DNA from: Metabacillus niabensis
GTDB lineage: Bacteria; Bacillota; Bacilli; Bacillales; Bacillaceae
DNA length: 58,303 nt
Reading direction: 5' to 3'
NCBI RefSeq assembly: GCF_902829255.1
Contig: NZ_CADEPK010000032.1
Location: 1 to 58,303 of the forward strand
Under the pieces are notes generated by a model that had not been told where the DNA came from, ran no database searches, and saw only the letters and a list, made by a program, of their open reading frames with translations. Shown piece after piece: positions 50,177-58,303 of the stretch (its first letter is position 1; every line of letters begins with the position of its first letter). The position numbers and the translations under genes are program-made.

Positions 50177-51139
50177 GTGGAAGTCATAAAAGAGAAAGCG
50201 CATTCAGAGATAGTAACACCAAAGAAAAAAAGAAGCTTTTGGCGGATGTTTAAGCAGCAAAAATATTTATATTTAATGTCACTGCCCTTTGTCATATGGG
50301 TGATTGTCTTTCATTATTTTCCGCTATGGGGCTGGACAATGGCGTTTCAAAATTATCGTCCAGGCTTAACGTTTTTTGAGCAGGAATGGGTTGGCTTTGA
50401 GCATTTTATTGCTTTATTCCAGGATGAGCGGTTTTATCTCGTATTACGAAATACCCTTGCGATGAGTATTATGGGATTACTTTTAGGATTTACAGTGCCG
50501 ATCCTATTTGCAGTGCTATTAAATGAAGTTAGAAAAAAAGCGTTTAAAAGCATTGTTCAAACAGTCTCTTACTTACCGCATTTTGTGTCATGGGTCGTTG
50601 TTGCAGGTATTGTAACAAAAATGCTTTCAATCGATGGTGGAATTGTAAATCAGCTCCTTACATCAACAGGGCTAGTCGATGAACCAATTCAATTTATGAC
50701 AAAGGGAGAATGGTTTTGGATAATTGTCACTTTGTCTGATTTATGGAAGGAAATGGGCTGGAACTCGATTATTTTCCTTGCAGCGATGGCCGGGATTGAT
50801 CCGCAATTGTACGAAGCGGCAAAGGTTGATGGGGCAAGCAGATGGAGACAAATCTGGCATATTACACTTCCTGGTATTAGACCAACGATTTTAGTTGTCC
50901 TTATTTTATCAATTGGTCATTTAATTACGATTGGCTTTGAAAAGCAATTTTTACTCGGTAATTCAACTGTTGTTGATTACTCAGAGGTTTTAGATTTATA
51001 TGCGTTAAATTACGGGATCGGTTTAGGCAGATTTTCTTACGGAACCGCGATTGGAATTTTTAATTCACTTGTCAGTATTATTCTACTTTTCCTGGCAAAT
51101 GGAATTTTCAAAAGGTTTACAAATCAAAGCGTAATGTAA
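50177..51139 (+). CDS. Sugar ABC transporter permease 1 (LplB type)
   Basis: A membrane subunit of a polysaccharide/oligosaccharide importer, 320 residues, six helices. The opening QQKYLYLMSLPFVIWVIVFHYFPLWGW is typical of LplB proteins, and the EAA loop is EAAKVDGASRWRQIWHITLPGIRP. GTG 50177 follows GGAGGGGGATAAC. First gene of permease-permease-binding protein; no ATPase gene is present, so a shared MsmX-type ATPase encoded elsewhere is expected. Confidence 0.92.
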   Translation: MEVIKEKAHSEIVTPKKKRSFWRMFKQQKYLYLMSLPFVIWVIVFHYFPLWGWTMAFQNYRPGLTFFEQEWVGFEHFIALFQDERFYLVLRNTLAMSIMGLLLGFTVPILFAVLLNEVRKKAFKSIVQTVSYLPHFVSWVVVAGIVTKMLSIDGGIVNQLLTSTGLVDEPIQFMTKGEWFWIIVTLSDLWKEMGWNSIIFLAAMAGIDPQLYEAAKVDGASRWRQIWHITLPGIRPTILVVLILSIGHLITIGFEKQFLLGNSTVVDYSEVLDLYALNYGIGLGRFSYGTAIGIFNSLVSIILLFLANGIFKRFTNQSVM

Positions 51140-51155
51140 GGGAGGAAGTATCGAC

Positions 51156-52067
51156 ATGAAGCAAAAATCAACAATTACGGCAAAATGGGACGATCGAATC
51201 TTTGATACTTGTAATTACATTTTCCTAACTCTCGTGTTTATCGTTACGCTTTATCCTTTTTTAAATGTACTTGCAATTTCCTTAAATGATTCAACAGATA
51301 CAGTGCGTGGTGGAATATACATTTGGCCACGAGAGTTTACACTTGATAATTATAAAGCGATTTTTGAATATGACTACTTAGTGACTGGATTTTTCAATTC
51401 TGTTTTAAGAACGGTCATTGGAACAGCACTCGGTGTTTTATCTTCAGCAATGGTAGCCTTTACATTAAGCAGGGCAGATTTCCAAGGGAGAAAATTTGTT
51501 TCGACTATTCTTGTTTTAACATTATATTTCTCAGGTGGACTTATTCCAGGGTATATGCTGATGAGGGAGCTTTCATTAATCAATTCATTTTGGGTATATG
51601 TCCTACCTGGAATGGTCAATGCATTTAATATCATTATTGTTCGTTCATTTATGGATGGACTGCCATATTCGTTACAGGAATCAGCAAAGATTGATGGGGC
51701 AAATGATTTCTCCATATTTTGGAGAATTGTTTTACCTTTATGTACGCCTGTATTAGCAACGATTGCTCTATTTGTTGCTGTTGGTCAATGGAATTCATGG
51801 TTTGATACGTATCTTTATAATAGTTCAAATCCAAGCTTAACAACTTTACAATATGAGCTAATGAAAATTTTACAAAACACGACTATGGGTGCCGCTGATG
51901 CGAACCAATTCAGAGGAACAACAGGGGAAGCAGCAGCAGCAAAGGTTTCACCTGAATCGATTAAAATGGCCATTTCAATGGTAACGATTATCCCGATATT
52001 ACTCGTTTATCCGTTTGTACAACGATTTTTTGTTCAAGGGATGACATTAGGTGCTGTAAAAAGCTAA
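51156..52067 (+). CDS. Sugar ABC transporter permease 2 (LplC/YtcP type)
   Basis: The second membrane subunit, 303 residues and six helices. Characteristic parts are YPFLNVLAISLNDSTDTVRGGIYIWPREFTLDNYKAIFEYD near the N-terminus and the EAA loop ESAKIDGANDFSIFWRIVLPLCTPVLATIALF. It begins 16 bp after the first permease with GGGAGGAAGT upstream. A 120-residue C-terminal stretch with GAADANQFRGTTGEAAAAKVSPESIKMA is also seen in YtcP-like proteins. Confidence 0.92.
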   Translation: MKQKSTITAKWDDRIFDTCNYIFLTLVFIVTLYPFLNVLAISLNDSTDTVRGGIYIWPREFTLDNYKAIFEYDYLVTGFFNSVLRTVIGTALGVLSSAMVAFTLSRADFQGRKFVSTILVLTLYFSGGLIPGYMLMRELSLINSFWVYVLPGMVNAFNIIIVRSFMDGLPYSLQESAKIDGANDFSIFWRIVLPLCTPVLATIALFVAVGQWNSWFDTYLYNSSNPSLTTLQYELMKILQNTTMGAADANQFRGTTGEAAAAKVSPESIKMAISMVTIIPILLVYPFVQRFFVQGMTLGAVKS

Positions 52068-52219
52068 GGTTTATGTGAAACAAAGTATAAGCAGCAGAAG
52101 AGAAGGTTCTACTAGGACTAACTTAAGCTTTTCCTGAAACAGATATAAACACTTGTAATGTTTGGTTAATCCAGGTAATCCTGTTAACACTAATAAAGGT
52201 ATAGAGGGGAGAAATAACA

Positions 52220-53890
52220 ATGAAAGGGAAATACACAAGAGTCACATTAAGCATGCTGCTAGCGCTCGTATTATTTCTAGTGGGATGTAACAGCAATGAA
52301 AAAACGGTAAAAGAAGATTCGAGCAGTAATTCAGACGAGCCTGTTACATTCACATTGTTTAGTGCTGATCCACATTCTCAATGGGATAATATGGAGAGCC
52401 CAGTTAGTAAAAAGGTAATTGAAGAAACTGGTGTAACCATTAATGCAGAATTTGATGTAAGTGGTGGCGAACAAAAAATTCCGTTAATGGCTGCTAGTGG
52501 TGAATATCCAGACTTTATTCTGCCAAAAGGCTCTGCGAGTACGTTAGTTGATGCAGGGGCATTTATTGATTTAACAGATTTAATTGATAAGCATGCGCCA
52601 AATTTAAAAAAGATATATGGAGAATATATTGATCGATTAAAATGGAGTAAGGAAGATCCGTCCATTTATATCCTGCCAACTTCTGCAGTTGATCATACGT
52701 ATTGGGCACCAGGAAATGGCTTTATGCTTCAGCATGATGTTGTAAGAGATTTAGGCTACCCGGAAATTAGAACAGTGAAAGATTTTGAAAACGCAATCAA
52801 GGAATATATGAAAAAACATCCAACAATCGATGGACAGCCAACGGTTGGGTTATCTTTATTGGCTGATGATTGGAGAATCCAAATTTCGACAACAAATCCA
52901 GCGTTTTATGCAACAGGTGCCTCTGATGATGGTGAATTCTACATTAATCCAGAAACACATGAAGCTACGATGCATTATCGCCGTCCAGAAGAAAAGGAGT
53001 ACTTTAGATGGTTAAATCATATGAATGCTGAAGGATTACTTGATCCTGAAAGCTTTGTCCAAAAGTATGACCAATATTTAGCGAAAATTTCCTCAGGGCG
53101 AGTTCTTGGACTTATCGACACTGATTGGGAAGTAGCAGATGCACAACGCGCATTAAGAGAAGCAGGTAAGGAAGAAAGAATGCATGGTATGTATCCTGTA
53201 ACCTTAACTGAAGAATATAAACACCATAATTTCCAAGACACTGGCTATCTCGGTGGCTGGGGAATTGGCATTAGCGTTGATTGTGAGGATCCAGTTCGTG
53301 CTATTAAGTTCTTAGACTTTTTAGCATCTGAGGAAGGGCAAATTTTACAAAATTGGGGAATTGAAGGGGAAAACTACGAAATCGTTGATGGGAAACGTAT
53401 TATTCCTGAGGAAGAGATGAATGAACGTAATAACAATGCGAACTATGTAAAAGAAACAGGTGTCGGTGTATTAAAAGGCTTTGCTCCTTATTATGGTGAT
53501 GGTGTGACTGATTCGACTGGTCAAACATATACAATTGCAAGTCCTGAGCAAATTAAAGATGCCTATACAGAAACGGAAAAAGAAGTATTAAAAAATTACG
53601 GTGTTGAAATGTGGAAGGATTTATATCCACAAAAAGAAGAATTCCCTGTTAAGGAATGGGGAGCTGCTTTCAATATTCCAGTTGAAGCAGGATCAGATTT
53701 AGAGTTAGTCATGCAAAAATGCTTAGATATTGTGAAAAAACGTATCCCAGAAGCAATTCTTGCAGACCCAGATGATTTTGATAAAGTATGGGATAAATTT
53801 ATGAAAGACTTAGAGAAGGCTGGAGTTGAAGATGCCGAAAAGGCTTATACGGAGCTAGTAAAAGAACGTGTTGAGCTTTGGAATAAGTAA
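52220..53890 (+). CDS. Sugar-binding lipoprotein of the Lpl-type importer
   Basis: An extracellular solute-binding protein of 556 residues (LplA/YtcQ type), with lipobox LVG-C23. A linker rich in Ser/Asp precedes the binding domain (PVTFTLFSADPHSQWDNMESPVSKKVIEETGVTIN). ATG 52220 has GAGGGGAGA 7 bases upstream. It follows the permeases by 152 bp with no terminator, so co-transcription is likely. A strong terminator follows. It would capture the oligosaccharide that the two permeases import. Confidence 0.92.
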   Translation: MKGKYTRVTLSMLLALVLFLVGCNSNEKTVKEDSSSNSDEPVTFTLFSADPHSQWDNMESPVSKKVIEETGVTINAEFDVSGGEQKIPLMAASGEYPDFILPKGSASTLVDAGAFIDLTDLIDKHAPNLKKIYGEYIDRLKWSKEDPSIYILPTSAVDHTYWAPGNGFMLQHDVVRDLGYPEIRTVKDFENAIKEYMKKHPTIDGQPTVGLSLLADDWRIQISTTNPAFYATGASDDGEFYINPETHEATMHYRRPEEKEYFRWLNHMNAEGLLDPESFVQKYDQYLAKISSGRVLGLIDTDWEVADAQRALREAGKEERMHGMYPVTLTEEYKHHNFQDTGYLGGWGIGISVDCEDPVRAIKFLDFLASEEGQILQNWGIEGENYEIVDGKRIIPEEEMNERNNNANYVKETGVGVLKGFAPYYGDGVTDSTGQTYTIASPEQIKDAYTETEKEVLKNYGVEMWKDLYPQKEEFPVKEWGAAFNIPVEAGSDLELVMQKCLDIVKKRIPEAILADPDDFDKVWDKFMKDLEKAGVEDAEKAYTELVKERVELWNK

Positions 53891-53935
53891 AAGTAGAAAT
53901 CAAAGAGGATAATATCTTCTCAGATTGAAGACAAA

Positions 53936-53975
53936 GGGTATTAGGGAATGAGCGTATTCCTTAATACCCTTTTTT
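53936..53975 (+). terminator. Terminator after the Lpl-type importer
   Basis: A 14-bp stem, GGGTATTAGGGAAT (53936-53949) with ATTCCTTAATACCC (53956-53969), one mismatch-type wobble, loop of 6, then a T run. Confidence 0.88.
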
Positions 53976-54124
53976 ATTTTTGTCATGATGATTTGATGTG
54001 GTATTAAGATGAAAAAAAGACAGGAAATTTATGTTAGAATATAAAAATGGGAATAATTGCTCATTTTCCGTTAAAGAGCAGGATCATTTATTCAAAAATA
54101 GATTACAGGAAAGGTAGTATTTTA

Positions 54125-54802
54125 ATGAAAAAAAATCAAATGTTTTTAATCGGAATGTCAACAGCCTTATTCGTTATATTGGCTGCTTGTGGAAACTCCT
54201 CTGCTGAGTCCAGTACCACATTAGAAAAACAAAAAGAAAATGAATCAATTCAACACACTGACGATGATTCTTTTAACTCAGAATCGACAGAAACTGATTC
54301 AAAAAACGATAAAACTAACACAAATACGTCTGATACAAAAAATAATGTTACAAACAAAGTAGATAGTAATGATACAAATGAAAATGTGGATACTCCAGAC
54401 AATGAAAATAAAAAAGAAGAATTACCAAAAAACAATACAGTAAGTAAAAAGGAAGAATATGTTACAAAGCTAAATGACACGAAAAAGAAAACCGACGAGA
54501 TGCGAGAGAACCCGTTAGATGACTCTACATACGCTTTGAAAAAAGTGGAAGGCGATAGATACGATATTTGGGATGGTTTATTAAATGAAATTTACGGAGT
54601 TCTAGGGGAACAACTTCCATCAGAAGAGATGGAACAGCTAAGAGAAGAACAACGTGAATGGATAAATTATCGTGATAAGACAGCAAAAGAGGCATCTTTA
54701 AAATATGAAGGCGGTACGGAGGAACATCTAGAATATGTTGTAGTAGAAAATAATCTTACTGAGGAAAGATGTTTTGAATTAGTTGAAAAATATATGAAAT
54801 AA
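54125..54802 (+). CDS. LprI/DUF1311-domain lipoprotein
   Basis: A lipoprotein of 225 residues, lipobox LAA-C22. A long low-complexity linker (Ser/Asn/Asp/Glu/Lys/Thr-rich, about 25-120) precedes a C-terminal LprI/DUF1311 domain (YDIWDGLLNEIYGVLGEQLPSEEMEQLREEQREWINYRDK). The LprI name comes from lysozyme-inhibitor-like proteins, but most Bacillus members are uncharacterised. ATG 54125 follows AAAGG; a longer reading from 54047 lacks a signal peptide start. It stands alone between two terminators and has no clear link to its neighbours. Confidence 0.82.
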   Translation: MKKNQMFLIGMSTALFVILAACGNSSAESSTTLEKQKENESIQHTDDDSFNSESTETDSKNDKTNTNTSDTKNNVTNKVDSNDTNENVDTPDNENKKEELPKNNTVSKKEEYVTKLNDTKKKTDEMRENPLDDSTYALKKVEGDRYDIWDGLLNEIYGVLGEQLPSEEMEQLREEQREWINYRDKTAKEASLKYEGGTEEHLEYVVVENNLTEERCFELVEKYMK

Positions 54803-54840
54803 TTTGTTTAAAAATGTATATATAGCAATGAAAGAAATAG

Positions 54841-54868
54841 AGGATGATCATTTCGATCATCCTTTTTT
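54841..54868 (+). terminator. Terminator after the LprI-like gene
   Basis: AGGATGATC (54841-54849) with GATCATCCT (54855-54863), then TTTTT. Confidence 0.88.
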
Positions 54869-55088
54869 CGAACATTCATATATAAATTGCTTCACACTAG
54901 CTTGCAAAAACGATTTTTATTCCATGATACAGGCATTATGCCATAAAAAAATAGCATTATGATATTCTTATATTCAAGCAATCATGGTAATTTAATTCTT
55001 ATAACAAAGAAATTGAAATGTAAAAAGGCAGAATAAAATGTAAGGGCATACATTTTTGTTGATGGTGCGTCGATTGAACTAATTTTAT

Positions 55089-55156
55089 AAAGGTTGATTG
55101 GAGCAAAAGTGCGAGACTCCTAAGGGATAAAAGCAATGTAGTTTACGAAAACAGCC
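55089..55156 (+). repeat. Bacillus-type intergenic repeat fragment
   Basis: AAAGGTTGATTGGAGC (55089-55104) equals 11853-11868; GCGAGACTCCTAAGGG follows, and GAAAACAGCC (55147-55156) is the reverse complement of 24259-24268. The 54803-55244 gap otherwise holds the terminator and AT-rich sequence with no supported feature. Confidence 0.5.
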
Positions 55157-55244
55157 ATCTTAAAAATAAGCTTAGAATAAAGAACTTAATGAGTACAATC
55201 ACATGTTGATTGGAACTTATACTTTGATTCTCTAATCCAAAGGG

Positions 55245-57047
55245 GTGGTATATATAAAGCTTTATAAAGTAAAAGAAAAATTAAATGATATAAAGCTAAG
55301 GAATAAGTTAATTCTTTCTTTTATCGTTGTTGTGTTCATTCCCGTCATCATTGTCGGAGGATTTTTAACGAATGAGCTGAGGAAGTTAGCGTTAGTTGAT
55401 GCAGAGCAAGAGGCTGTAGCAAATATGGAAAGGGTGAAACAGCGAACTTTAGAAGTCTTAAAAGTCCCTGTTTATATATCAAATAATCTTTTATATGATC
55501 AGCGGTTAGGACAAATTGTTAACACCGATTATGAAGATTTATATGACGTTGTCTTATCGTACCGCGATTATAATATTTTCCAGAGCTACCGAAGCATTTA
55601 TAAAAATGAAATTAGAAACATAAAATTTTATACGGAAAACGAGACATTATTAAACAATTGGCAAATTGTCCCTGTGGATGAAAATGTCGAAAATTCCGAT
55701 TGGTATCGCAATGCTAAAAACGGGAAAGGGTTAATTCGTTGGGATTATATTGAAGATGATACAAGCAATGGTAATAAATATTTAAGCTTAGTTAGAAAAA
55801 TAGACTTTGTTGAATATGAAAAAAGCGGTGTACTAGTTATTCAATTAAATACGAAAATGTTTAACCTCATTTTATCGCAAGAATCGCAACCAACAATGAT
55901 CGTTGATGATGATAATAATATTATTAGCTCTAATCAAAAGGATTTCATTGGGAACAAGCTTCAAAATATTATTGATTCACAAGAAATATTAGCGGGTAAA
56001 ACCGGAACCTTTCAAGGGATGACACAGGACGTTTCTACACATATTTTGGTTGATTCGATTCAGCTTGATAGTAGTGTAAACCATGTACGAATTATCTCAC
56101 TTATTGCGGATAAAGAGATTGGACGTAATGCAAATATGTTTGGAAAAATGGGGCTTATCGTTGTGACGATTAGCGTATGTATCGCTTTGCTATTAATCTA
56201 TTATATTTCGAAATTACTTTCAAATCGCCTCATTAGGTTAAGCTCTCAGATTGGCCAAGTAGGAAATGGCAATTTTAATACACATATTTTAATAGATGGA
56301 AAAGATGAAATTGGTCAGCTGTCTAAACAACTTGATCGAATGGTGAAAAATATTAAACAGCTTTTAAATGAAGTATATGAATCAAATCGACAAAAAACCC
56401 TTCTTGAAAGAAAGCAAAGTGAAATTAAATTTAAAATGCTAGCTAGTCAAATGAATCCTCATTTTGTTTTTAATGCATTAGAGTCGATACGAATGAAGGC
56501 ACATATTCGAGGAGAACAGGAAATAGCACGAGCAGTAAAGCTACTTGGAAAATTAATTAGAAACAGCATTGAAGTTGGTTCACGAAATGTGAATCTTATT
56601 AGTGAAATAGAAGTAGTCCGTTCCTATCTTGAAATTCAAAAATTCCGTCATGGTGATCGATTGAATTATTTTATCGAAATTGACCCACAAACAAAGCAAT
56701 TTCCGATTCCACCCCTTATTATTCAACCGTTAGTAGAAAATGCTGTCATCCATGGTGTTGAAAAAAATGAATCAGGCGGAAGTGTCTATGTTAAGACACT
56801 TCTATGTGAAAAGGGTCTTCTTGTTGAAGTAACAGATAACGGCATTGGGATAAGTGAAGAAAGACAACAGGAAATTTTCAAGGCGTTAAATGAACAAGAG
56901 GAAAAAGAGGGGATGAGAATAGGGTTAAGGAACATTCATCAAAGACTACAGCTTTCTTACGGTAAAGATGCAGGGCTGAATATTGAAAGTAAAAAGCATG
57001 TTGGGACAAAGATTTACTTTATAATACCGACCTTTAGGAGGAGTTAG
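55245..57047 (+). CDS. YesM-type sensor histidine kinase 2
   Basis: A paralogue of the kinase at 46432, 600 residues. The N-terminal membrane segment (LILSFIVVVFIPVIIVGGFLTNELRKLA) is nearly the same in both, followed by a dCACHE-like sensor domain, a second membrane segment (about 303-325), HAMP, the His motif QMNPHFVFNALESIRMKAHI and ATPase motifs LIIQPLVENAVIHGVE and VTDNGIGIS. GTG 55245 lies inside an AAAGGGGTGG purine run, so the true start is uncertain. The sensor domains differ more than the kinase parts, suggesting a different ligand. The regulator follows after 1 bp. Confidence 0.88.
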   Translation: MVYIKLYKVKEKLNDIKLRNKLILSFIVVVFIPVIIVGGFLTNELRKLALVDAEQEAVANMERVKQRTLEVLKVPVYISNNLLYDQRLGQIVNTDYEDLYDVVLSYRDYNIFQSYRSIYKNEIRNIKFYTENETLLNNWQIVPVDENVENSDWYRNAKNGKGLIRWDYIEDDTSNGNKYLSLVRKIDFVEYEKSGVLVIQLNTKMFNLILSQESQPTMIVDDDNNIISSNQKDFIGNKLQNIIDSQEILAGKTGTFQGMTQDVSTHILVDSIQLDSSVNHVRIISLIADKEIGRNANMFGKMGLIVVTISVCIALLLIYYISKLLSNRLIRLSSQIGQVGNGNFNTHILIDGKDEIGQLSKQLDRMVKNIKQLLNEVYESNRQKTLLERKQSEIKFKMLASQMNPHFVFNALESIRMKAHIRGEQEIARAVKLLGKLIRNSIEVGSRNVNLISEIEVVRSYLEIQKFRHGDRLNYFIEIDPQTKQFPIPPLIIQPLVENAVIHGVEKNESGGSVYVKTLLCEKGLLVEVTDNGIGISEERQQEIFKALNEQEEKEGMRIGLRNIHQRLQLSYGKDAGLNIESKKHVGTKIYFIIPTFRRS

Positions 57048-57048
57048 A

Positions 57049-58303
57049 ATGTTGAAGGTTATGATTGTTGATGATGAACCAACGACCCTTCAAGGATTAG
57101 TCACCCTAATTCCTTGGGAAATATATGGGTTTGAAGTCGTTGGAACTGCTAGAAATGGGAACGATGCTTTAAATAAATTTCAGACACTTTTACCTGATGT
57201 GATGATTGTCGATATGATGATGCCAGGTATTACAGGAATTGAGCTTATTCGTAGGATAAGAGAACAGAATTCTTCGGTTGTGATCATCATTTTAAGTGGG
57301 CATGCTGAGTTTGAATTTGCCCAACAAGCAATGAAGTATAATGTGAAAGGGTATTTGCTAAAGCCTATCGATGAGGATGAGTTAATCCACCATTTGCAGG
57401 AAGTAGAAAAAACGGTTGAGGAGAATGATGAATATTTAGAGTTAAAGGTAAAGATGATCCAAGAAAAAAAGGAAGCGCTCCTCCTTGATGCGATTAAAGG
57501 AATAAACAGCTTAAAGCTAAATCAATTTCTTAAACATGATATGAAGTGGAACATGTGTAAGCTCCTGCTTGTAAAACCCTATGGCGACCTATATTATCTG
57601 AACGAATTTAAAGAAACATTCATCAATTGCTTTGAACAAACGAATAGTGGATTCGTATTCATGTATGATTCAAAAATTGGAATTCTTCTCAATGCTGAAC
57701 ATATGCTTGCAAGGCAGGAGGAGCACCTCTTTGCTAAGGTTCAAAAAATTTGTCATGAACATATGACGAATTTTACAGCAGCAATATCGGAATCATTTGA
57801 TGATATGGAATGCCTTCAGGAGGTATTTGAAAAAATTGTAGCGATAGCGGAGCGTCAATTTTTTTATCAGGAAGGTGTGCTATTACATGAACGTTTAAAA
57901 CCGATTATTGAAATAGAAAAGGATCCATGTCCTGAAGAGGAAAAGCTTAATCTTCCATTATTCGTTGATAAGTTATTGTTAGCGATGGAGGTCGGAGATA
58001 AGCAAGCGATTAATCGAATCCTTACAGAGATTGCCCAACAATTCGTAAACAGGAACGCGTCAGAAAGTGAAATGAAAACGAATTTCATTCAAATCATTTC
58101 ATCATTATTAAACAAGCTTATGTATGTTTATCAGGATATTCGTGAAACGATAGGGAATGTATTATCAAAGGTTTTCGAAATTGAGAAGCAACCAAATATT
58201 AGTAAGCTATTACTGTTCGCAAATGAATTACTATCAGAAATCATTGAAAAAATGGATGTAAATGATTCGAATATTTTAGTGAAAAAAATGATTAATTTAA
58301 TTG
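57049..58303 (+). CDS. YesN-type response regulator 2 (partial, runs off the window)
   Basis: Open to the right edge, 418 codons visible. The receiver domain is intact: VMIVDDEPTTLQGL, phosphoacceptor D55 in VMIVDMMMPGITG, LSGHAEFEFA and YLLKPIDEDE. The linker domain follows, and the window ends just where the AraC-type helix-turn-helix pair should begin. ATG 57049 follows AGGAGGAG. A paralogue of the regulator at 48228; together with the kinase at 55245 it forms a second complete-looking pair. No stop codon is seen, so the end is set by the window. Confidence 0.9.
   Translation, partial: MLKVMIVDDEPTTLQGLVTLIPWEIYGFEVVGTARNGNDALNKFQTLLPDVMIVDMMMPGITGIELIRRIREQNSSVVIIILSGHAEFEFAQQAMKYNVKGYLLKPIDEDELIHHLQEVEKTVEENDEYLELKVKMIQEKKEALLLDAIKGINSLKLNQFLKHDMKWNMCKLLLVKPYGDLYYLNEFKETFINCFEQTNSGFVFMYDSKIGILLNAEHMLARQEEHLFAKVQKICHEHMTNFTAAISESFDDMECLQEVFEKIVAIAERQFFYQEGVLLHERLKPIIEIEKDPCPEEEKLNLPLFVDKLLLAMEVGDKQAINRILTEIAQQFVNRNASESEMKTNFIQIISSLLNKLMYVYQDIRETIGNVLSKVFEIEKQPNISKLLLFANELLSEIIEKMDVNDSNILVKKMINLI

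Noticed and set aside
1-58303. CRISPR arrays, tRNA or rRNA genes, insertion sequences, prophage
   Set aside because: No regularly spaced repeats, tRNA-like cloverleaf, rRNA stretches, transposase or phage genes were recognised by reading.

Overview
The window reads as chromosomal DNA of a low-GC, Gram-positive endospore former of the Bacillaceae. The supporting signs are a gerA-type germinant receptor operon, Yes/Lpl-style two-component and sugar-ABC modules, BlaR/BlaI-type control of a penicillin-binding protein, AGGAGG-type ribosome binding sites with several TTG and GTG starts, CcpA-type cre sites, and degenerate intergenic repeats of a kind I recall from Bacillus genomes. I see no rRNA, tRNA, insertion sequence, phage or CRISPR array.

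Layout. (1) 0-10.3 kb: a rhamnoside utilisation block with two GH78 alpha-L-rhamnosidases, a GPH-type sugar symporter, an AraC/cupin regulator and a GH1 beta-glucosidase-like enzyme; three of its promoters share a 20-bp cre/extended -10 motif. (2) 10.4-15.1 kb: an unlinked set (GT2 glycosyltransferase, a PH-like/TM/FxLYD protein, a Gfo/Idh/MocA oxidoreductase, a DUF421 membrane protein). (3) 15.3-20.3 kb: a gerA-like germination operon, a formate/nitrite-type channel, and a 76-aa protein of unknown function whose promoter carries a LexA/DinR (SOS) box. (4) 20.3-23.9 kb: selU and selD (2-selenouridine in tRNA), with a divergent ArsP/DUF318 permease carrying a CSCC motif. (5) 24.0-32.8 kb: a sulfate-ester scavenging locus with two paralogous solute-binding lipoproteins, ATPase, permease, Cys-type arylsulfatase, an AtsK-like alkylsulfatase dioxygenase and a formylglycine-generating enzyme that can mature the arylsulfatase. 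Both binding-protein genes are preceded by the same small structured leader element, the best candidate for something undescribed here. (6) 33.1-36.2 kb: a GH95 glycosidase with a probable frameshifted C-terminus and a YesL-like membrane protein. (7) 36.3-42.9 kb: a mecI/mecR1-like pair divergent from a MecA/PbpC-like transpeptidase, with four TTACANNTGTAA operators between them, followed by a PbpA/PbpH-type class B PBP. (8) 43.2-58.3 kb: a GH3 enzyme with an inserted domain and a CBM6-like tail, a YesM/YesN-type kinase-regulator pair, an LplB/LplC/LplA-type oligosaccharide importer without its own ATPase, a LprI-like lipoprotein, and a second, paralogous YesM/YesN pair that runs off the right edge.

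How the genes fit together. The glycosidases (GH78 x2, GH1, GH95, GH3), the GPH symporter and the Lpl-type importer suggest import and stepwise trimming of plant-derived rhamnose/glucose-containing oligosaccharides or glycosides, under carbon catabolite control and local AraC/YesN regulators. A shared inverted repeat, ACCTGAT-N14-ATYAGGT, before the GH3 gene and the importer suggests both answer to the first YesM/YesN pair. The ats-like genes look like sulfur scavenging rather than sulfated-polysaccharide digestion, because the transporter is of the sulfonate/sulfate-ester type and AtsK-type enzymes release sulfate from alkyl esters. All functions are inferred from sequence motifs and recalled family features; no search was run.
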